DNA of 64,000 nt from Amycolatopsis sp. NBC_01480 (GCF_036227205.1 NZ_CP109442.1:5642001-5706000), one strand, 5' to 3'. Positions 26,245 through 35,140 are shown, numbered from the stretch's first letter. Translations and numbers: made by a program. The notes: generated by a model from the sequence alone, not told the origin.

Positions 26245-27600
26245 ATGAGCGCCGACCTCCACCACGCGGTGGCCAAGCCGTCAGGGGCGGAACAGAAGAA
26301 GAGGGTGCGGAGAGCGGCTCTCGCGGCTTACCTGGGCGGGACTCTCGAGTACTACGACTTCTACCTCTACGGGACGGCCGCGACCATCGTCTTCCCGAAG
26401 ATCTTCTTCCCGGCCGGCAATCCCGCCCTCGCCACCATCTCGTCCTTCGCCACGTTGGGTGTCGCCTACGTCGCCCGGCCGTTCGGCGCGATTCTCTGGG
26501 GGCACCTGGGCGACCGCATCGGGCGCAAGCGCACCCTGGTGATGACGCTGTCGCTCATGGGCATGTCGACGTTCCTGATCGGGCTGCTGCCGGCCTATGG
26601 TCAGGCCGGCACCTGGGCACCCATCCTGCTCGTGCTGATGCGGGTGCTGCAGGGTGTCTCGGCCGGCGGGGAGACCGCGGGCGCGGCATCCGTGGCGATG
26701 GAGGAATCGCCGATCGGCAAACGCGCCTTCTACCCGTCGTTCACGATGTCCGGCATCGCCGGCGGTCTCATCCTGTCCGCTGTCGCATTCCTCCCGATCG
26801 CTGCCATGAACGAAGCTGATCGGCTTGCCTGGGGCTGGCGGATCCCGTTCCTGGCTTCGGCCCTGGTCCTCGTCGTTGCCTTCCTCGTCCGCCGGACCCT
26901 CGCCGAGCCGGTGATCTTCGAGGAGGCGGCGGAGCAGCGCGAGATCCAGAAACTTCCGATCGTGACGATGCTCAAGACCCACCCGAAGCAGCTCGCCCAG
27001 GTCGCGCTCATGACACTGTCGAGCGTCCCGCTCATCGTCATGCAGTCGTTCGGACTCTCTTTCGCGGTCCGCGCCGGCATCGCGTCGTCGACGATGCTGT
27101 GGGTCACGATCAGTGGGAACGTCCTGTCCTCGATCACGATCCCGCTGATGGCGCTGCTGTCCGACCGGTACGGGCGACGGCCGGTCTTCGCCGGCGGAAT
27201 TCTCCTCTGCGCCGTCCTGATCTGGCCCTACCTCTCCGCGATCTCGGCGCTGGACGTCCCGCTCGTCTTCGTGGTCGGCATCGTCATCATCGCGGTCGGA
27301 AGCGCCATGCCCACCGGGGTGTACCCGGCGTTCTTCGCCGAGCTGTTCAACGTCAAGGTTCGCTACAGCGGCATGTCACTCGGCATGCAGATCGGCTTCG
27401 TCGTCGGCGGATTCACGCCGCTGTTCGCGACCACGCTGGTCGGCGGCTCGCTGGACTGGTCGCCCGCGGCCTGGATCGTGTCCATCACCTCCGTGGTCGC
27501 CGCCGCCGCGGCGCTGTGGGCCCGGGAGACGAACCGGTCGTCCCTGGAGGACCTCGGCAACCCGATCACCCGGTCGGATCGTCGGCAAGCGCACGTCTGA
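26245..27600 (+). CDS. MFS transporter, metabolite:H+ symporter (MHS) family
   Basis: A 451-residue 12-segment transporter of the ShiA/PcaT/ProP-like MHS family. The diagnostic features are YLGGTLEYYDFYLYGTAA in segment 1, the motif A loop GDRIGRKR between segments 2 and 3, and LQGVSAGGETAGA in segment 4. MHS members carry organic acids such as shikimate, citrate, proline or aromatic acids by proton symport. It is followed by a short reading frame, a lactonase and an epoxide hydrolase on the same strand. A related MHS protein is encoded at 35191-36528. Uptake of the substrate of this block is the likely task. Confidence 0.9.
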   Translation: MSADLHHAVAKPSGAEQKKRVRRAALAAYLGGTLEYYDFYLYGTAATIVFPKIFFPAGNPALATISSFATLGVAYVARPFGAILWGHLGDRIGRKRTLVMTLSLMGMSTFLIGLLPAYGQAGTWAPILLVLMRVLQGVSAGGETAGAASVAMEESPIGKRAFYPSFTMSGIAGGLILSAVAFLPIAAMNEADRLAWGWRIPFLASALVLVVAFLVRRTLAEPVIFEEAAEQREIQKLPIVTMLKTHPKQLAQVALMTLSSVPLIVMQSFGLSFAVRAGIASSTMLWVTISGNVLSSITIPLMALLSDRYGRRPVFAGGILLCAVLIWPYLSAISALDVPLVFVVGIVIIAVGSAMPTGVYPAFFAELFNVKVRYSGMSLGMQIGFVVGGFTPLFATTLVGGSLDWSPAAWIVSITSVVAAAAALWARETNRSSLEDLGNPITRSDRRQAHV

Positions 27601-27614
27601 AAGGACGGAATACC

Positions 27615-27662
27615 ATGACGTTCTTCGCTGCAGAGCCGCATCGAGAGATGGTCCCCGCATGA
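27615..27662 (+). CDS. 15-residue reading frame, possible translational leader
   Basis: ATG 27615 opens a 15-codon frame (MTFFAAEPHREMVPA) ending in TGA 27660-27662. The ATGA overlaps the start of the lactonase gene at 27659. GAAAGGA lies about ten bases upstream, whereas the lactonase start has no good site of its own. It could serve to deliver ribosomes to the lactonase start. It may also be the remnant of an N-terminus. No codons suggest amino-acid attenuation. Confidence 0.4.
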   Translation: MTFFAAEPHREMVPA

Positions 27663-28612
27663 CAGAGATGAAGCTCCTGGCCGAGGGACTGAGCTTCCCG
27701 GAGGGCCCGGTCGTGGCGCCGGACGGATCGGTCCTGGTCGTCGAGATCCGGCGCGGGACCGTCACGCGGATCTTCCCCGAGGGGCGGGTGGACCGGATCC
27801 TGGACGTCCCGGGCGGCCCGAACGGGGCGGCCGTCGGGCCGGACGGCCGGCTCTACCTCTGCAACAACGGCGGCTTCTCGTGGGCGCGGCGCGACGGGCT
27901 CGACCTCGTGACCGGCCGGGCCGACGACTGGATCGGCGGCCGCATCCAGGCTGCGGACCTGGCGACGGGCACGCTGGAGACGCTGTTCACGGAGTGCGAC
28001 GGCCGGCCGCTGGGGGCGCCCAACGACCTGGTGTTCGACCACGCCGGAGGCATCTACTTCACCGACAACGCCTCGACGTACCCCCGCCACCAGGACCGCG
28101 GCGGCCTGTACTACATCTCACCCGGGCTCGACCGCATCACCGAGGTGGGGTTCCCGCTCGGGCACCCCAACGGGGTCGCGCTCTCGCCCGACGGGTCACG
28201 GGTCTACGTGGCCGACACGCTGACCTCCGCGATCTGGTACTGGGACGTGGAGTCGCCCGGCGTCCTCGCGCGGGGGCCGCACGACGGCGGCGCGAACTTC
28301 CTGTACCGGCTCCCGAACGTCAAGACCTTCGACTCCATCGGCGTCGACGCCGAGGGCAACATCGCCGCCGCGACTCTCGTCGAGGGTTCCGTGGTCGTCA
28401 TCAGCCCCCGCGGCGAGACCGTCGCCGTGCACGAAGTGCCGGAGCCGGACCCGCTCGTCACCAACGTCGCCTTCGGCGGAGACGACCTGCGCACGGCGTT
28501 CGTCACGTCGGGCGCGCGCGGCCGGCTGTACGCCATGGAATGGCACTGCCCCGGGCTCCGGCTCAACTTCACCGAAGTCCGCCTTCCCCCCGACGAGGAG
28601 GTTCCTGCGTGA
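27659..28612 (+). CDS. SMP-30/gluconolactonase/LRE-family lactonase
   Basis: A 317-residue six-bladed beta-propeller. The family pattern is clear: LSFPEGPVVAPDGS, GGPNGAAVGPDGRLYLCNNGG, GAPNDLVFDHAGGIYFTD and HPNGVALSPDGSRVYVADT. The conserved Glu, Asn and Asp of these motifs bind the catalytic divalent metal in gluconolactonase and SMP-30. Hydrolysis of a sugar or alkyl lactone is expected. Its start overlaps a 15-codon frame, and its stop overlaps the start of the epoxide hydrolase as GTGA, so translation of the set is coupled. Confidence 0.88.
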   Translation: MTEMKLLAEGLSFPEGPVVAPDGSVLVVEIRRGTVTRIFPEGRVDRILDVPGGPNGAAVGPDGRLYLCNNGGFSWARRDGLDLVTGRADDWIGGRIQAADLATGTLETLFTECDGRPLGAPNDLVFDHAGGIYFTDNASTYPRHQDRGGLYYISPGLDRITEVGFPLGHPNGVALSPDGSRVYVADTLTSAIWYWDVESPGVLARGPHDGGANFLYRLPNVKTFDSIGVDAEGNIAAATLVEGSVVVISPRGETVAVHEVPEPDPLVTNVAFGGDDLRTAFVTSGARGRLYAMEWHCPGLRLNFTEVRLPPDEEVPA

Positions 28613-29850
28613 CCGCAGGCCGACAGCAGCACGTGACCCCGTTCAAAATCGACATCCCCCAGGACGACCTCGACGACCTGGAGCAGCGGCTGCGGCGCAC
28701 CCGCTTCGCGCCGGACTTCGGGAACGAGGACTGGCGCTACGGCCACAACGGCGACTACCTCCGTCGGCTGGTGCGGTATTGGATCGACGAGTACGACTGG
28801 CGTGACGTCGAGCGGCGGATGAACGAGCTGCCACAGTTCAAGGTCGAGCTCATGGGTGTGCCGCTGCACTTCATCCACGTGAAGGGCACGGGCCCGGACC
28901 CGATGCCGCTGCTCCTGCACCACGGCTGGCCGTGGACCTTCTGGGAGCTACGCAAGGTGATCGGGCCGCTCACCGACCCGGCGGCCCACGGCGGCGACCC
29001 GGCCGACTCCTTCGACGTCGTGCTGATCTCGCTGCCGGGCTACGGCTTCTCCTCGCCGCTCACCCACACGGGCTGGAACTGGTGGAACACCGCCGACCTG
29101 GAGCACGCCCTGATGCGCGACGTCCTGGGCTACGAGCGCTACGCCACCGCCGGCGGCGACTGGGGCGGACTGATCGCGCAGCAGCACGGCCACAAGTACG
29201 AGCAGGACGTCATCGGCGTCTACACGCACTTTCCCGCGCAGCTGAGCCATTACCTGCCCAAGCACCCCGACGCCCCGCCCGGGGTTGCCTACGACCCGGT
29301 CCTGGGCGTGCCGGCCGAGAGCGAATACAGCGATGACGAAGAAGGCTGGTTCGCCCGCGGCAAGCAGTTCGCCGGGAACGAGAGCGGCTACGGCGCGATC
29401 CAGCTGACCAAGCCGCAGACCCTGGCCGCGCTGCTCGCCGACTCCCCGGCGGGCCAGCTCGCCTGGATCACGGACCGGCGCTACATCGGCGGCCTGGCGG
29501 AGCGCGGGGCCGGCGTGGCGGCGTTCGAGCGGGCGTGGCCGAAGGAGGACCTCGTTACCACGGCGGCGGTCTACTTCCTGACCAACACCGGTGGCACGTC
29601 GTCGCGCTACTACTGGGAGTCCCGCGGAAATCCGTGGACGCCCTCGCACGACCGGTTCCCCGTGGTGGGAGTGCCGACCGCGGTCAGCATCTTCGCTGGC
29701 GAGTCCTACAAGCCCCCACGGACCTTCACCGAGAAGTACTTCAACCTCCAGCAGTACCGCGTCCACGACGAAGGCGGCCACCTCGCACCGGCGGAGGTAC
29801 CCGCGACCTTCGTCGACGACGCCGTGACGTTCTTCCGCACCTTGCGCTGA
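28609..29850 (+). CDS. Epoxide hydrolase (second copy)
   Basis: A 413-residue member of the same EHN-type epoxide hydrolase family as 22381-23502. The EHN domain covers about residues 10-115, the oxyanion motif is HGWPWT at 105-110, and the nucleophile is D184 in TAGGDWGGLI. The His near the C-terminus is in VHDEGGHLAPAEVP. The motif HGWPWT in place of HGWPGS and a longer cap suggest a different substrate from the first copy. It starts at GTG overlapping the lactonase stop, with GAGGAGG upstream. A 16-bp hairpin ends the unit. Confidence 0.9.
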   Translation: MTAGRQQHVTPFKIDIPQDDLDDLEQRLRRTRFAPDFGNEDWRYGHNGDYLRRLVRYWIDEYDWRDVERRMNELPQFKVELMGVPLHFIHVKGTGPDPMPLLLHHGWPWTFWELRKVIGPLTDPAAHGGDPADSFDVVLISLPGYGFSSPLTHTGWNWWNTADLEHALMRDVLGYERYATAGGDWGGLIAQQHGHKYEQDVIGVYTHFPAQLSHYLPKHPDAPPGVAYDPVLGVPAESEYSDDEEGWFARGKQFAGNESGYGAIQLTKPQTLAALLADSPAGQLAWITDRRYIGGLAERGAGVAAFERAWPKEDLVTTAAVYFLTNTGGTSSRYYWESRGNPWTPSHDRFPVVGVPTAVSIFAGESYKPPRTFTEKYFNLQQYRVHDEGGHLAPAEVPATFVDDAVTFFRTLR

Positions 29851-29866
29851 GCCACGGGGTTGGTCG

Positions 29867-29902
29867 CCGGTGGCCGCCGCCCACTCGGGCGGCGGCCACC
29901 GG
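29867..29902. terminator. Strong bidirectional hairpin terminator
   Basis: A perfect 16-bp stem (29867-29882 with 29887-29902) closes on the four-base loop ACTC. It lies between the convergent ends of the epoxide hydrolase (29850) and the FrhB-like gene (29908) and can serve both. There is no T-tract, as is usual in high-GC actinobacteria. Confidence 0.75.
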
Positions 29903-29907
29903 CCGTC

Positions 29908-31203
29908 TCAGCAGCCGGAGCCCGTACGCGCCGGCAGCGATGCCGGGTCGACCATCGGCTCGACGTTGTCGTGGCGCCGGATCCGGCGCAGAGTGCCGGC
30001 GAACTGCTGCCACAGCCGCCGGGGGCCCGCCGCCCGGAGAGCGGCCAGCGGCCGGTACTTGCGCAGCGCGACGCGACGCGAGCCCGTCACCTGCAGGGCC
30101 AGCTGCTGCGCCGGGGCGCCGAGGCGGCGGTCGAGGTGGTTGACGTGCATCTGTTCGAGTTCCACGGTCGAGAGCGGGGAAAGCACCAGCGCTCCGGCGG
30201 CGACGGCGCGCCGGACGAGGTCCTGACCCCGCGCGGTCCGGACGAGCAGCGCGTTCGTCCCGGGCGCCTCCTCGTAAATGGGCTTGCCGTCGCGCAGGAT
30301 CCAGCCGTCCGGGGCGGACAGGTCGGCGGACTCGCCGACCGCGTCCGGGCAGATCTTGCACCGGAACTGCAGGTCGTAGCGCCAGCTCTGGGCGCCGGTG
30401 GTGTGCCACGCCTGCTCGTAGGTCAGGTCGTGCCGGGTGCCGTCGGTGGTCTCCACCCGGGTCGGCCCGGGCCAGCCGTCCCCGCGGTAGCGGAAGACGC
30501 TCACCTCATCCGTCTCCACGCCGTGGTGCCGGATGATCTGGAGCGGGACCTTCTCGTTGTGCACGCCCCCGCAGAAGATCGTCAGCAGGTAGCGCACCTG
30601 CTGGTCGACCCGCGGGTCGACGCGGCCCAGCGAGCGCACCGCCGAGATGTCGCACGGCTTGGCGAGCACCGCGAACCGCAGCCCCTCGTCGAGCAGCCGT
30701 TTGATGTTCACCAGCGGAGCCGCCGGGCCGTAGCGCGACTGGGCACCGCTCAGCGCCGTGTCGGGGTCGGTCGAGACCAGTGCGTCGGTCAGCCACGGGG
30801 TCGTCGTCGACGCCCGCACCTGTACCACGGCGTCGATCTCCCCGGTTTCGAGCAGGAACCGGCCCAGCGCGGTGAGCGTGCCGCCCGCCGCGGCGCGGTG
30901 GCGCACTGCCTCGTCGCCCGCCCACGACCGGTGCAACGCCCGGACCGGGCCCCAGGCGGCGGTGGTGCGCGCCCCTGCGGGGCGGCCCTCACCGGTGAGC
31001 GTGGCGCCGGGGCAGGCGGCGAGGATGCGCTGCTCGGTCGCCGCCGGCAGCGGCCCGAGGAAGGCCGGGCGGGAGTGCCCCGACGCGTTCAAGCCCATCC
31101 GGACGGCCTCCCCGCCGGTCAGGCTTGCGCAGAGCCCGCATCCGGTGCAGAGCCCGGACGTGACGACTTCCTGCAGTGTGCGAGGTGCTCCGCGCGAGGT
31201 CAC
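29908..31203 (-). CDS. FrhB-like F420/iron-sulfur oxidoreductase, copy 1
   Basis: A 431-residue protein of the coenzyme F420 hydrogenase/dehydrogenase beta-subunit family (FrhB_FdhB N and C domains). The N-terminal cluster motif is C19-TG-C22-GL-C25, with a fourth Cys in ACPGATL. Further conserved points are KPCDISAVRSL, FCGGVHNEK and RCKICPDAVGE, a second cluster motif. Relatives pass electrons between F420 or ferredoxin and a flavin; the plant homologue reduces a hydroxymethyl group on chlorophyll. It starts at GTG. More than half of its residues match the copy at 37165-38424 by eye. A palindrome GTTCCG-N5-CGGAAC lies 76 bp upstream. An electron-transfer or reductive step in the aromatic pathway is inferred. 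Confidence 0.82.
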   Translation of the reverse strand: MTSRGAPRTLQEVVTSGLCTGCGLCASLTGGEAVRMGLNASGHSRPAFLGPLPAATEQRILAACPGATLTGEGRPAGARTTAAWGPVRALHRSWAGDEAVRHRAAAGGTLTALGRFLLETGEIDAVVQVRASTTTPWLTDALVSTDPDTALSGAQSRYGPAAPLVNIKRLLDEGLRFAVLAKPCDISAVRSLGRVDPRVDQQVRYLLTIFCGGVHNEKVPLQIIRHHGVETDEVSVFRYRGDGWPGPTRVETTDGTRHDLTYEQAWHTTGAQSWRYDLQFRCKICPDAVGESADLSAPDGWILRDGKPIYEEAPGTNALLVRTARGQDLVRRAVAAGALVLSPLSTVELEQMHVNHLDRRLGAPAQQLALQVTGSRRVALRKYRPLAALRAAGPRRLWQQFAGTLRRIRRHDNVEPMVDPASLPARTGSGC

Positions 31204-31278
31204 GACGTGTCGATCCTTTCTCGGGGTGAACGATCCCGTACCACGATGCGGGGTCGCACCCCCCGGGCGCCGCGCTTC

Positions 31279-31295
31279 GTTCCGGCGCCCGGAAC
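31279..31295. promoter_or_regulatory. Operator site A (exact GTTCCG-N5-CGGAAC)
   Basis: This exact copy of the repeated palindrome sits between the divergent FrhB-1 and LLM genes, 76 and 83 bp from their starts. Here the symmetry extends outward to 13-base arms (31273-31285 and 31289-31301). The IclR protein encoded at 39437-40228 is the best local candidate to bind it. Confidence 0.6.
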
Positions 31296-31377
31296 GAAGC
31301 GTGCTCGGTCTTCCGCGCGCTGCCTAGGTTCGACTGTGCGTGCGTCGCGTCCTGACCCGTCCACTGAGGAGCAGTTG

Positions 31378-32253
31378 GTGCACATCGGAGTCGTCCTCCC
31401 GCAGACCGAGATCGGCGCGGACACCGCCGGCATCCGCCGGTACGCCCAGCGCGTCGAAGAGCTCGGCTACCGCCACGTGATGGTCTACGACCACGTCGTC
31501 GGTGCCGACCCGGAGGTCCACGCACCGTGGACCGGGGCCTACGACGTGCACACCACCTTCCGTGAACCGATGGTCCTGTTCGGCTACCTCGCCGCGCTGA
31601 CCGAACTCGAGCTGGTCACCGGAATCCTGGTCCTGCCCCAGCGCCAGACCGCGCTGGTGGCCAAGCAGGCCGCCGAGGTGGACCTGCTCACCGGTGGCCG
31701 GTTCCGCCTGGGCGTGGGCGTGGGCTGGAACGCCGTGGAGTACGAGGCGCTGGGCAAGGAGTTCCACAACCGCGGTCGGCGCAGCGACGAGCAGGTGACG
31801 CTGCTGCGCAGGCTGTGGACCGAGCGGATCGTCACGTTCGCCGGCGAGCACGAGCGGGTCACCGCGGCCGGGCTCGCCCCGATGCCGATCCAGCGCCCGA
31901 TCCCGATCTGGTTCGGTGCGCACTCCGCCCCCGCCTACCGCCGGGCCGGACGCCTGGGCGACGGCTGGTTCCCCGAGATGGCGCCGGGCCCCGCGCTCGA
32001 CGAGGCGATCGCGATCATCGAGAAGTCCGCCCGCGACGCCGGCCGCGACCCCGCGGAGATCGGCATGCACGCCCGGGGCCGCTGGAAGGGCGACCTCGAT
32101 GGGCTCGTCGCCGAGGTCGAGGCGTGGCGCGACAGGGGAGCGACTCACCTCGCGGTGGACACCATGAAGCAGGGGCTGACCACGGTCGACGAGCACCTCG
32201 ACGTCCTGGAGCGGGTGGCCAGGGAGCTGCGGCTGGCCGACGCCCCGAGCTGA
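31378..32253 (+). CDS. LLM-class F420-dependent oxidoreductase
   Basis: A 291-residue luciferase-like (TIM barrel) protein of the F420-dependent class. The start VHIGVVLPQTEIG, YDHVVGADP, LVTGILVLPQRQTALVAKQAAEVDLLTGGRFRLGVGVGWN and RADGWFP-like GRLGDGWFPEM motifs match the family. Actinobacterial members of this group use reduced F420 for hydride transfer to diverse substrates, and the assignment to F420 rather than FMN rests on those motifs. GTG 31378 is preceded by GAGGAG. It is divergent from FrhB copy 1 and shares operator site A with it, so the two probably belong to one response. Confidence 0.87.
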   Translation: MHIGVVLPQTEIGADTAGIRRYAQRVEELGYRHVMVYDHVVGADPEVHAPWTGAYDVHTTFREPMVLFGYLAALTELELVTGILVLPQRQTALVAKQAAEVDLLTGGRFRLGVGVGWNAVEYEALGKEFHNRGRRSDEQVTLLRRLWTERIVTFAGEHERVTAAGLAPMPIQRPIPIWFGAHSAPAYRRAGRLGDGWFPEMAPGPALDEAIAIIEKSARDAGRDPAEIGMHARGRWKGDLDGLVAEVEAWRDRGATHLAVDTMKQGLTTVDEHLDVLERVARELRLADAPS

Positions 32254-32265
32254 TCCCCCGGCGCA

Positions 32266-32307
32266 CGAAGGAGGGGCCACCCCGGACGCGGGGTGGCCCC
32301 TCCTTCG
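32266..32307. terminator. Strong bidirectional hairpin terminator
   Basis: A perfect 18-bp stem (32266-32283 with 32290-32307) closes on a six-base loop. It lies between the convergent ends of the LLM gene (32253) and the extradiol dioxygenase gene (32328), ending both units. Confidence 0.8.
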
Positions 32308-32327
32308 CATGGTGCGCGCTGCCTCCG

Positions 32328-33212
32328 TCAGGAGGCGGGGGTGAGGCCGGCCGACGCGGCGACTCCCATGCCCGTGATCCATTCCTCGACCGGCTCGTAG
32401 GCCACCGTCGCCAGCGGCCTGCCGCCGGTGAACTGGGCCGCGACCCAGGTCCGGACCTCGGCACCGCCCGTGCCGGCCGGTTGCAGCTCGGCCGGGGTAA
32501 GGGTCGCCATTGACGACCAGGAGTCACCGGCCATGCGTGCGAGGAAGTCTTCGTCCCAGCCCGGGTTGATCGCCTCGGCGGCCTTGGCGATGTTGTCGGC
32601 GATCAGGGCCTGCCGCTCCGCCTCGGAGAGCTTCTTGACCCCGGGGATCAGCGATGGCGGGGCGTGGGAGATGCCGCCCGAGGCGACGACGAGCACCCGC
32701 TCGTCGTCGGGCAGCGTGCGCAGGTGGTCTCCGACCGCTCGGCCGAGTGCCGCGGTCCGCTCCAGCGTGGCGAGCGGGGTGCCGACGCAGTTGATGACGA
32801 TGGGGATCATCGGCACCGCGGCGAGCGAGCCGAACAGGTCCGCCGTCGTCTGCCCGAAGCCGTGGTCCAGCGAGAGGTGCTCCGCGACCGCGATGTCGAT
32901 CCCCGCGGCGACCAGGTGGTCGGTCAGTGCCTCGGTGCGCTCCGGGGGAACCAGGTAGTCCTCCTTCGGCGTGCCCCAGTCGCCGTAGCCGGTGGCGGTC
33001 TCCACCACCGTGAAGCACGGGGCGATACCCGCCAGGGCCCGCATGTGGTCGGGCCCGAAGTACACCAGGAGGGTCGGGTCGAACTCCTGGACGGCCGCGG
33101 CCACCCGTTCGAAGCCGGCGCGGAACCGCAGGCCCTCGCGCTTCTCGACGTCCTGGGCCATCTGGGGGCTGTGCGAGGCGCACAGCACTTCAATCGTGGG
33201 ACCGGTTCCCAT
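32328..33212 (-). CDS. LigB/MhpB-type extradiol ring-cleavage dioxygenase
   Basis: A 294-residue class III extradiol dioxygenase close to 3-(2,3-dihydroxyphenyl)propionate 1,2-dioxygenase MhpB. The Fe(II) or catalytic histidines appear as H14 in ASHSPQM and H56 in FGPDHM. D116-H117 is in SLDHGFGQTT and H183 in GGISHAPPS; the latter three correspond to Asp114, His115 and His179 of E. coli MhpB. The phrases YGDWGTPKEDY and PIVINCVGTPLATLERTAALG are also MhpB-like. It opens a catechol ring next to the hydroxyls. It is last in an operon with an ADH and an SDR, controlled from operator site B. The ring substituent is unknown, so mhpB is not assigned. Confidence 0.88.
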   Translation of the reverse strand: MGTGPTIEVLCASHSPQMAQDVEKREGLRFRAGFERVAAAVQEFDPTLLVYFGPDHMRALAGIAPCFTVVETATGYGDWGTPKEDYLVPPERTEALTDHLVAAGIDIAVAEHLSLDHGFGQTTADLFGSLAAVPMIPIVINCVGTPLATLERTAALGRAVGDHLRTLPDDERVLVVASGGISHAPPSLIPGVKKLSEAERQALIADNIAKAAEAINPGWDEDFLARMAGDSWSSMATLTPAELQPAGTGGAEVRTWVAAQFTGGRPLATVAYEPVEEWITGMGVAASAGLTPAS

Positions 33213-33241
33213 GCGTGTCGTCTCCTCGGTCGGTGTGTCGG

Positions 33242-33994
33242 TCAGGTCAGCAGTCCGCCGTCGACGCCCAGCGACTGGCCGGTGATGCTGTTGGCGTCGG
33301 GCGAGAGCAGGAACGCGGTGGCGCCCGCGACGTCGTCGGCCGTCTGCGGCCGGCGCAGCGGCATCCGCGAGGCGAACTCCGCCATCAACGCGTCCGGGTC
33401 GTCGACCTGCTGCGCCTCGGCGCTCCAGATGGCGGTTTTGATCACGCCGGGGCAGACGGCGTTGACGCGGACCTGGTCGGGCCCCAGCTCCCGGGCCATC
33501 GCGCGGGTCAGGCCGATGACGGCGTGCTTGGACGCGGCGTAGTGCGACCACAGGGGGAACCCGTCGCGGCCCGCGATCGACGAGATGTTGACGATGGCCC
33601 CGCCACCCGCCGCCACCAGCAGGGGGGCGACGTGGCGCGACATGAGGAACACGCCCCGGGCGTTGACGGCCTGGACCTGGTCCCAGTCCTCCACCCGCAT
33701 CTGCAGGAACGGGGTCGCCCGCCCCACTCCGGCGTTGTTCACCAGCCCGTAGAGGCCGCCGAATCGCTCGGCGATCGCGGTCACGGTGCTCTCCACCGCC
33801 GCGGGGTCGGCCACGTCGAGCCGCCACGACTCGGCCCGGCCGCCCGCTTCCTCGATCTCCGCGGCGACGCGCTTCGCGCCGTCGGCGTCGACATCGGTCA
33901 CCGCGACCTGGTACCCGTCACGGCCCAGCCGGGCGGCGATGGCCCGGCCGAGGCCGGTGGCCGCACCGGTGACGATCACACCTTGGTTGCTCAT
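33242..33994 (-). CDS. SDR-family oxidoreductase
   Basis: A 250-residue classical SDR. It has TGAATGLG near residue 9, VTDVDADGAKR with an Asp at the end of strand 2 favouring NAD, NNAGVG, the catalytic Ser in NISSIAG and YAASK. The C-terminus is DGGLLT, as in FabG-like tetrameric SDRs. The start at 33994 follows AGGAGAG; earlier starts are in antisense to nothing but lack a binding site. It sits between the alcohol dehydrogenase (34 bp) and the extradiol dioxygenase (29 bp). Rearomatising a dihydrodiol to a catechol, or oxidising a side-chain alcohol, would fit. Confidence 0.88.
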   Translation of the reverse strand: MSNQGVIVTGAATGLGRAIAARLGRDGYQVAVTDVDADGAKRVAAEIEEAGGRAESWRLDVADPAAVESTVTAIAERFGGLYGLVNNAGVGRATPFLQMRVEDWDQVQAVNARGVFLMSRHVAPLLVAAGGGAIVNISSIAGRDGFPLWSHYAASKHAVIGLTRAMARELGPDQVRVNAVCPGVIKTAIWSAEAQQVDDPDALMAEFASRMPLRRPQTADDVAGATAFLLSPDANSITGQSLGVDGGLLT

Positions 33995-34028
33995 CTCTCC
34001 TCTTCCTCTGCAGTCGTCGGGGCGGTTC

Positions 34029-35081
34029 TCAGGGCCCGACAAGGATCTTGATGTGGTCCGCGCCGTGCTCCAGCAACGCCGTGAAGCCGTCGTCGATCAC
34101 GTGGCCGAGGTCCGTGCGCCGGGTGACCATCGGCTTGGCCGGGATCTTCCCGGCGGCCAGCAGCGCCAGCGCGCGCGGGAAGTCGCGCTGGTAACCCAGC
34201 GACCCGCGGATGTCGCGCTCGTTCATGGTCAGCTCGTTGAGGTCGAACGTCACCGGCTCGCTGTGCAGTCCGACCGTGACGACGACCCCGCCGCGGCGGG
34301 TGAGCGCGATCGCCGAGGCGAGTGCGGTGGGTTGGCCCGAGCACTCGACGACGACGTCGTAGCCGCCGGTGGCGCGCAGCTCCGCGTCCTCGTCGTGCTC
34401 GCCGGCCGTCGCCGCGTCCGCGAAGGTCCGGTCCGCCCCGAATTCGCGGGCGAGGCCGGTGCGGCGCGCGAGCGGGTCGACGATGGTGATCAGCCCGGCG
34501 CCGTGGGCGCGGGCCACCGCCGTCACGCCGAGCCCGACGGCCCCCGCGCCGAGCACCGCGACCGAGTCGCCGATGTCCGGGGTGCCGCGGCGGACGGCGT
34601 GCACGGCGACCGCCAGCGGCTCGAGCAGGGCCGCGGCTTCGTCGTCGACGTCGTCGGGAATGCGCACGGCCTGCGCCGGGTCGACGGTGACGTACTCCGC
34701 CAGGCCGCCGTCGGCGTTGAAGCCTAGGTAGGCCGCCATGTCACAGAGGTGGTAGTCGCCGCGCCGGCACTGCCGGCAGGCACCGCAGCGCAACTCGGCC
34801 TCCAGCGCGACGCGGTCCCCGGCCGCCCATCCGGCGACGGCCGGCCCGACGTCGGCGACCACCCCGACGAACTCGTGCCCCATCGTGATCGGGGGCTCGG
34901 CGTGGGTCGCGGGGTGCGGGCCGTCGGCGATGACGACCGGCCCGGCCTGCCACTCCTTGAGGTCGGAACCGCAGATGCCGCACCAGGTCACCTTGACGAG
35001 GAGCTCGGCCGGGCCGGGGACCGGCACGGGGACGTCGTCGAGGCGGATGTCGCCGCGTCCGTGCCACCGCAGTGCCTTCAT
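34029..35081 (-). CDS. Zinc-dependent medium-chain alcohol dehydrogenase (butanediol-DH type)
   Basis: A 350-residue zinc alcohol dehydrogenase. Catalytic zinc ligands are C37 in WCGICGSD and H69-E70 in TMGHEF. The structural zinc site is CGACRQCRRGDYHLC near 98-112, and the cofactor motif is VAVLGAGAVGLG with an Asp later in ITIVDPLARR, favouring NAD. The LEPLAVAVHAVRR stretch is typical of 2,3-butanediol and sorbitol dehydrogenases. It is first in the operon with the SDR and the extradiol dioxygenase, 91 bp downstream of operator site B. It probably oxidises a side-chain secondary alcohol. Confidence 0.88.
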   Translation of the reverse strand: MKALRWHGRGDIRLDDVPVPVPGPAELLVKVTWCGICGSDLKEWQAGPVVIADGPHPATHAEPPITMGHEFVGVVADVGPAVAGWAAGDRVALEAELRCGACRQCRRGDYHLCDMAAYLGFNADGGLAEYVTVDPAQAVRIPDDVDDEAAALLEPLAVAVHAVRRGTPDIGDSVAVLGAGAVGLGVTAVARAHGAGLITIVDPLARRTGLAREFGADRTFADAATAGEHDEDAELRATGGYDVVVECSGQPTALASAIALTRRGGVVVTVGLHSEPVTFDLNELTMNERDIRGSLGYQRDFPRALALLAAGKIPAKPMVTRRTDLGHVIDDGFTALLEHGADHIKILVGP

Positions 35082-35140
35082 GCCTTCCTCCTCGTGTGCG
35101 GAGCGGCGGCCAGCGGGGCCACCCTGCCACGGGTGATCGT

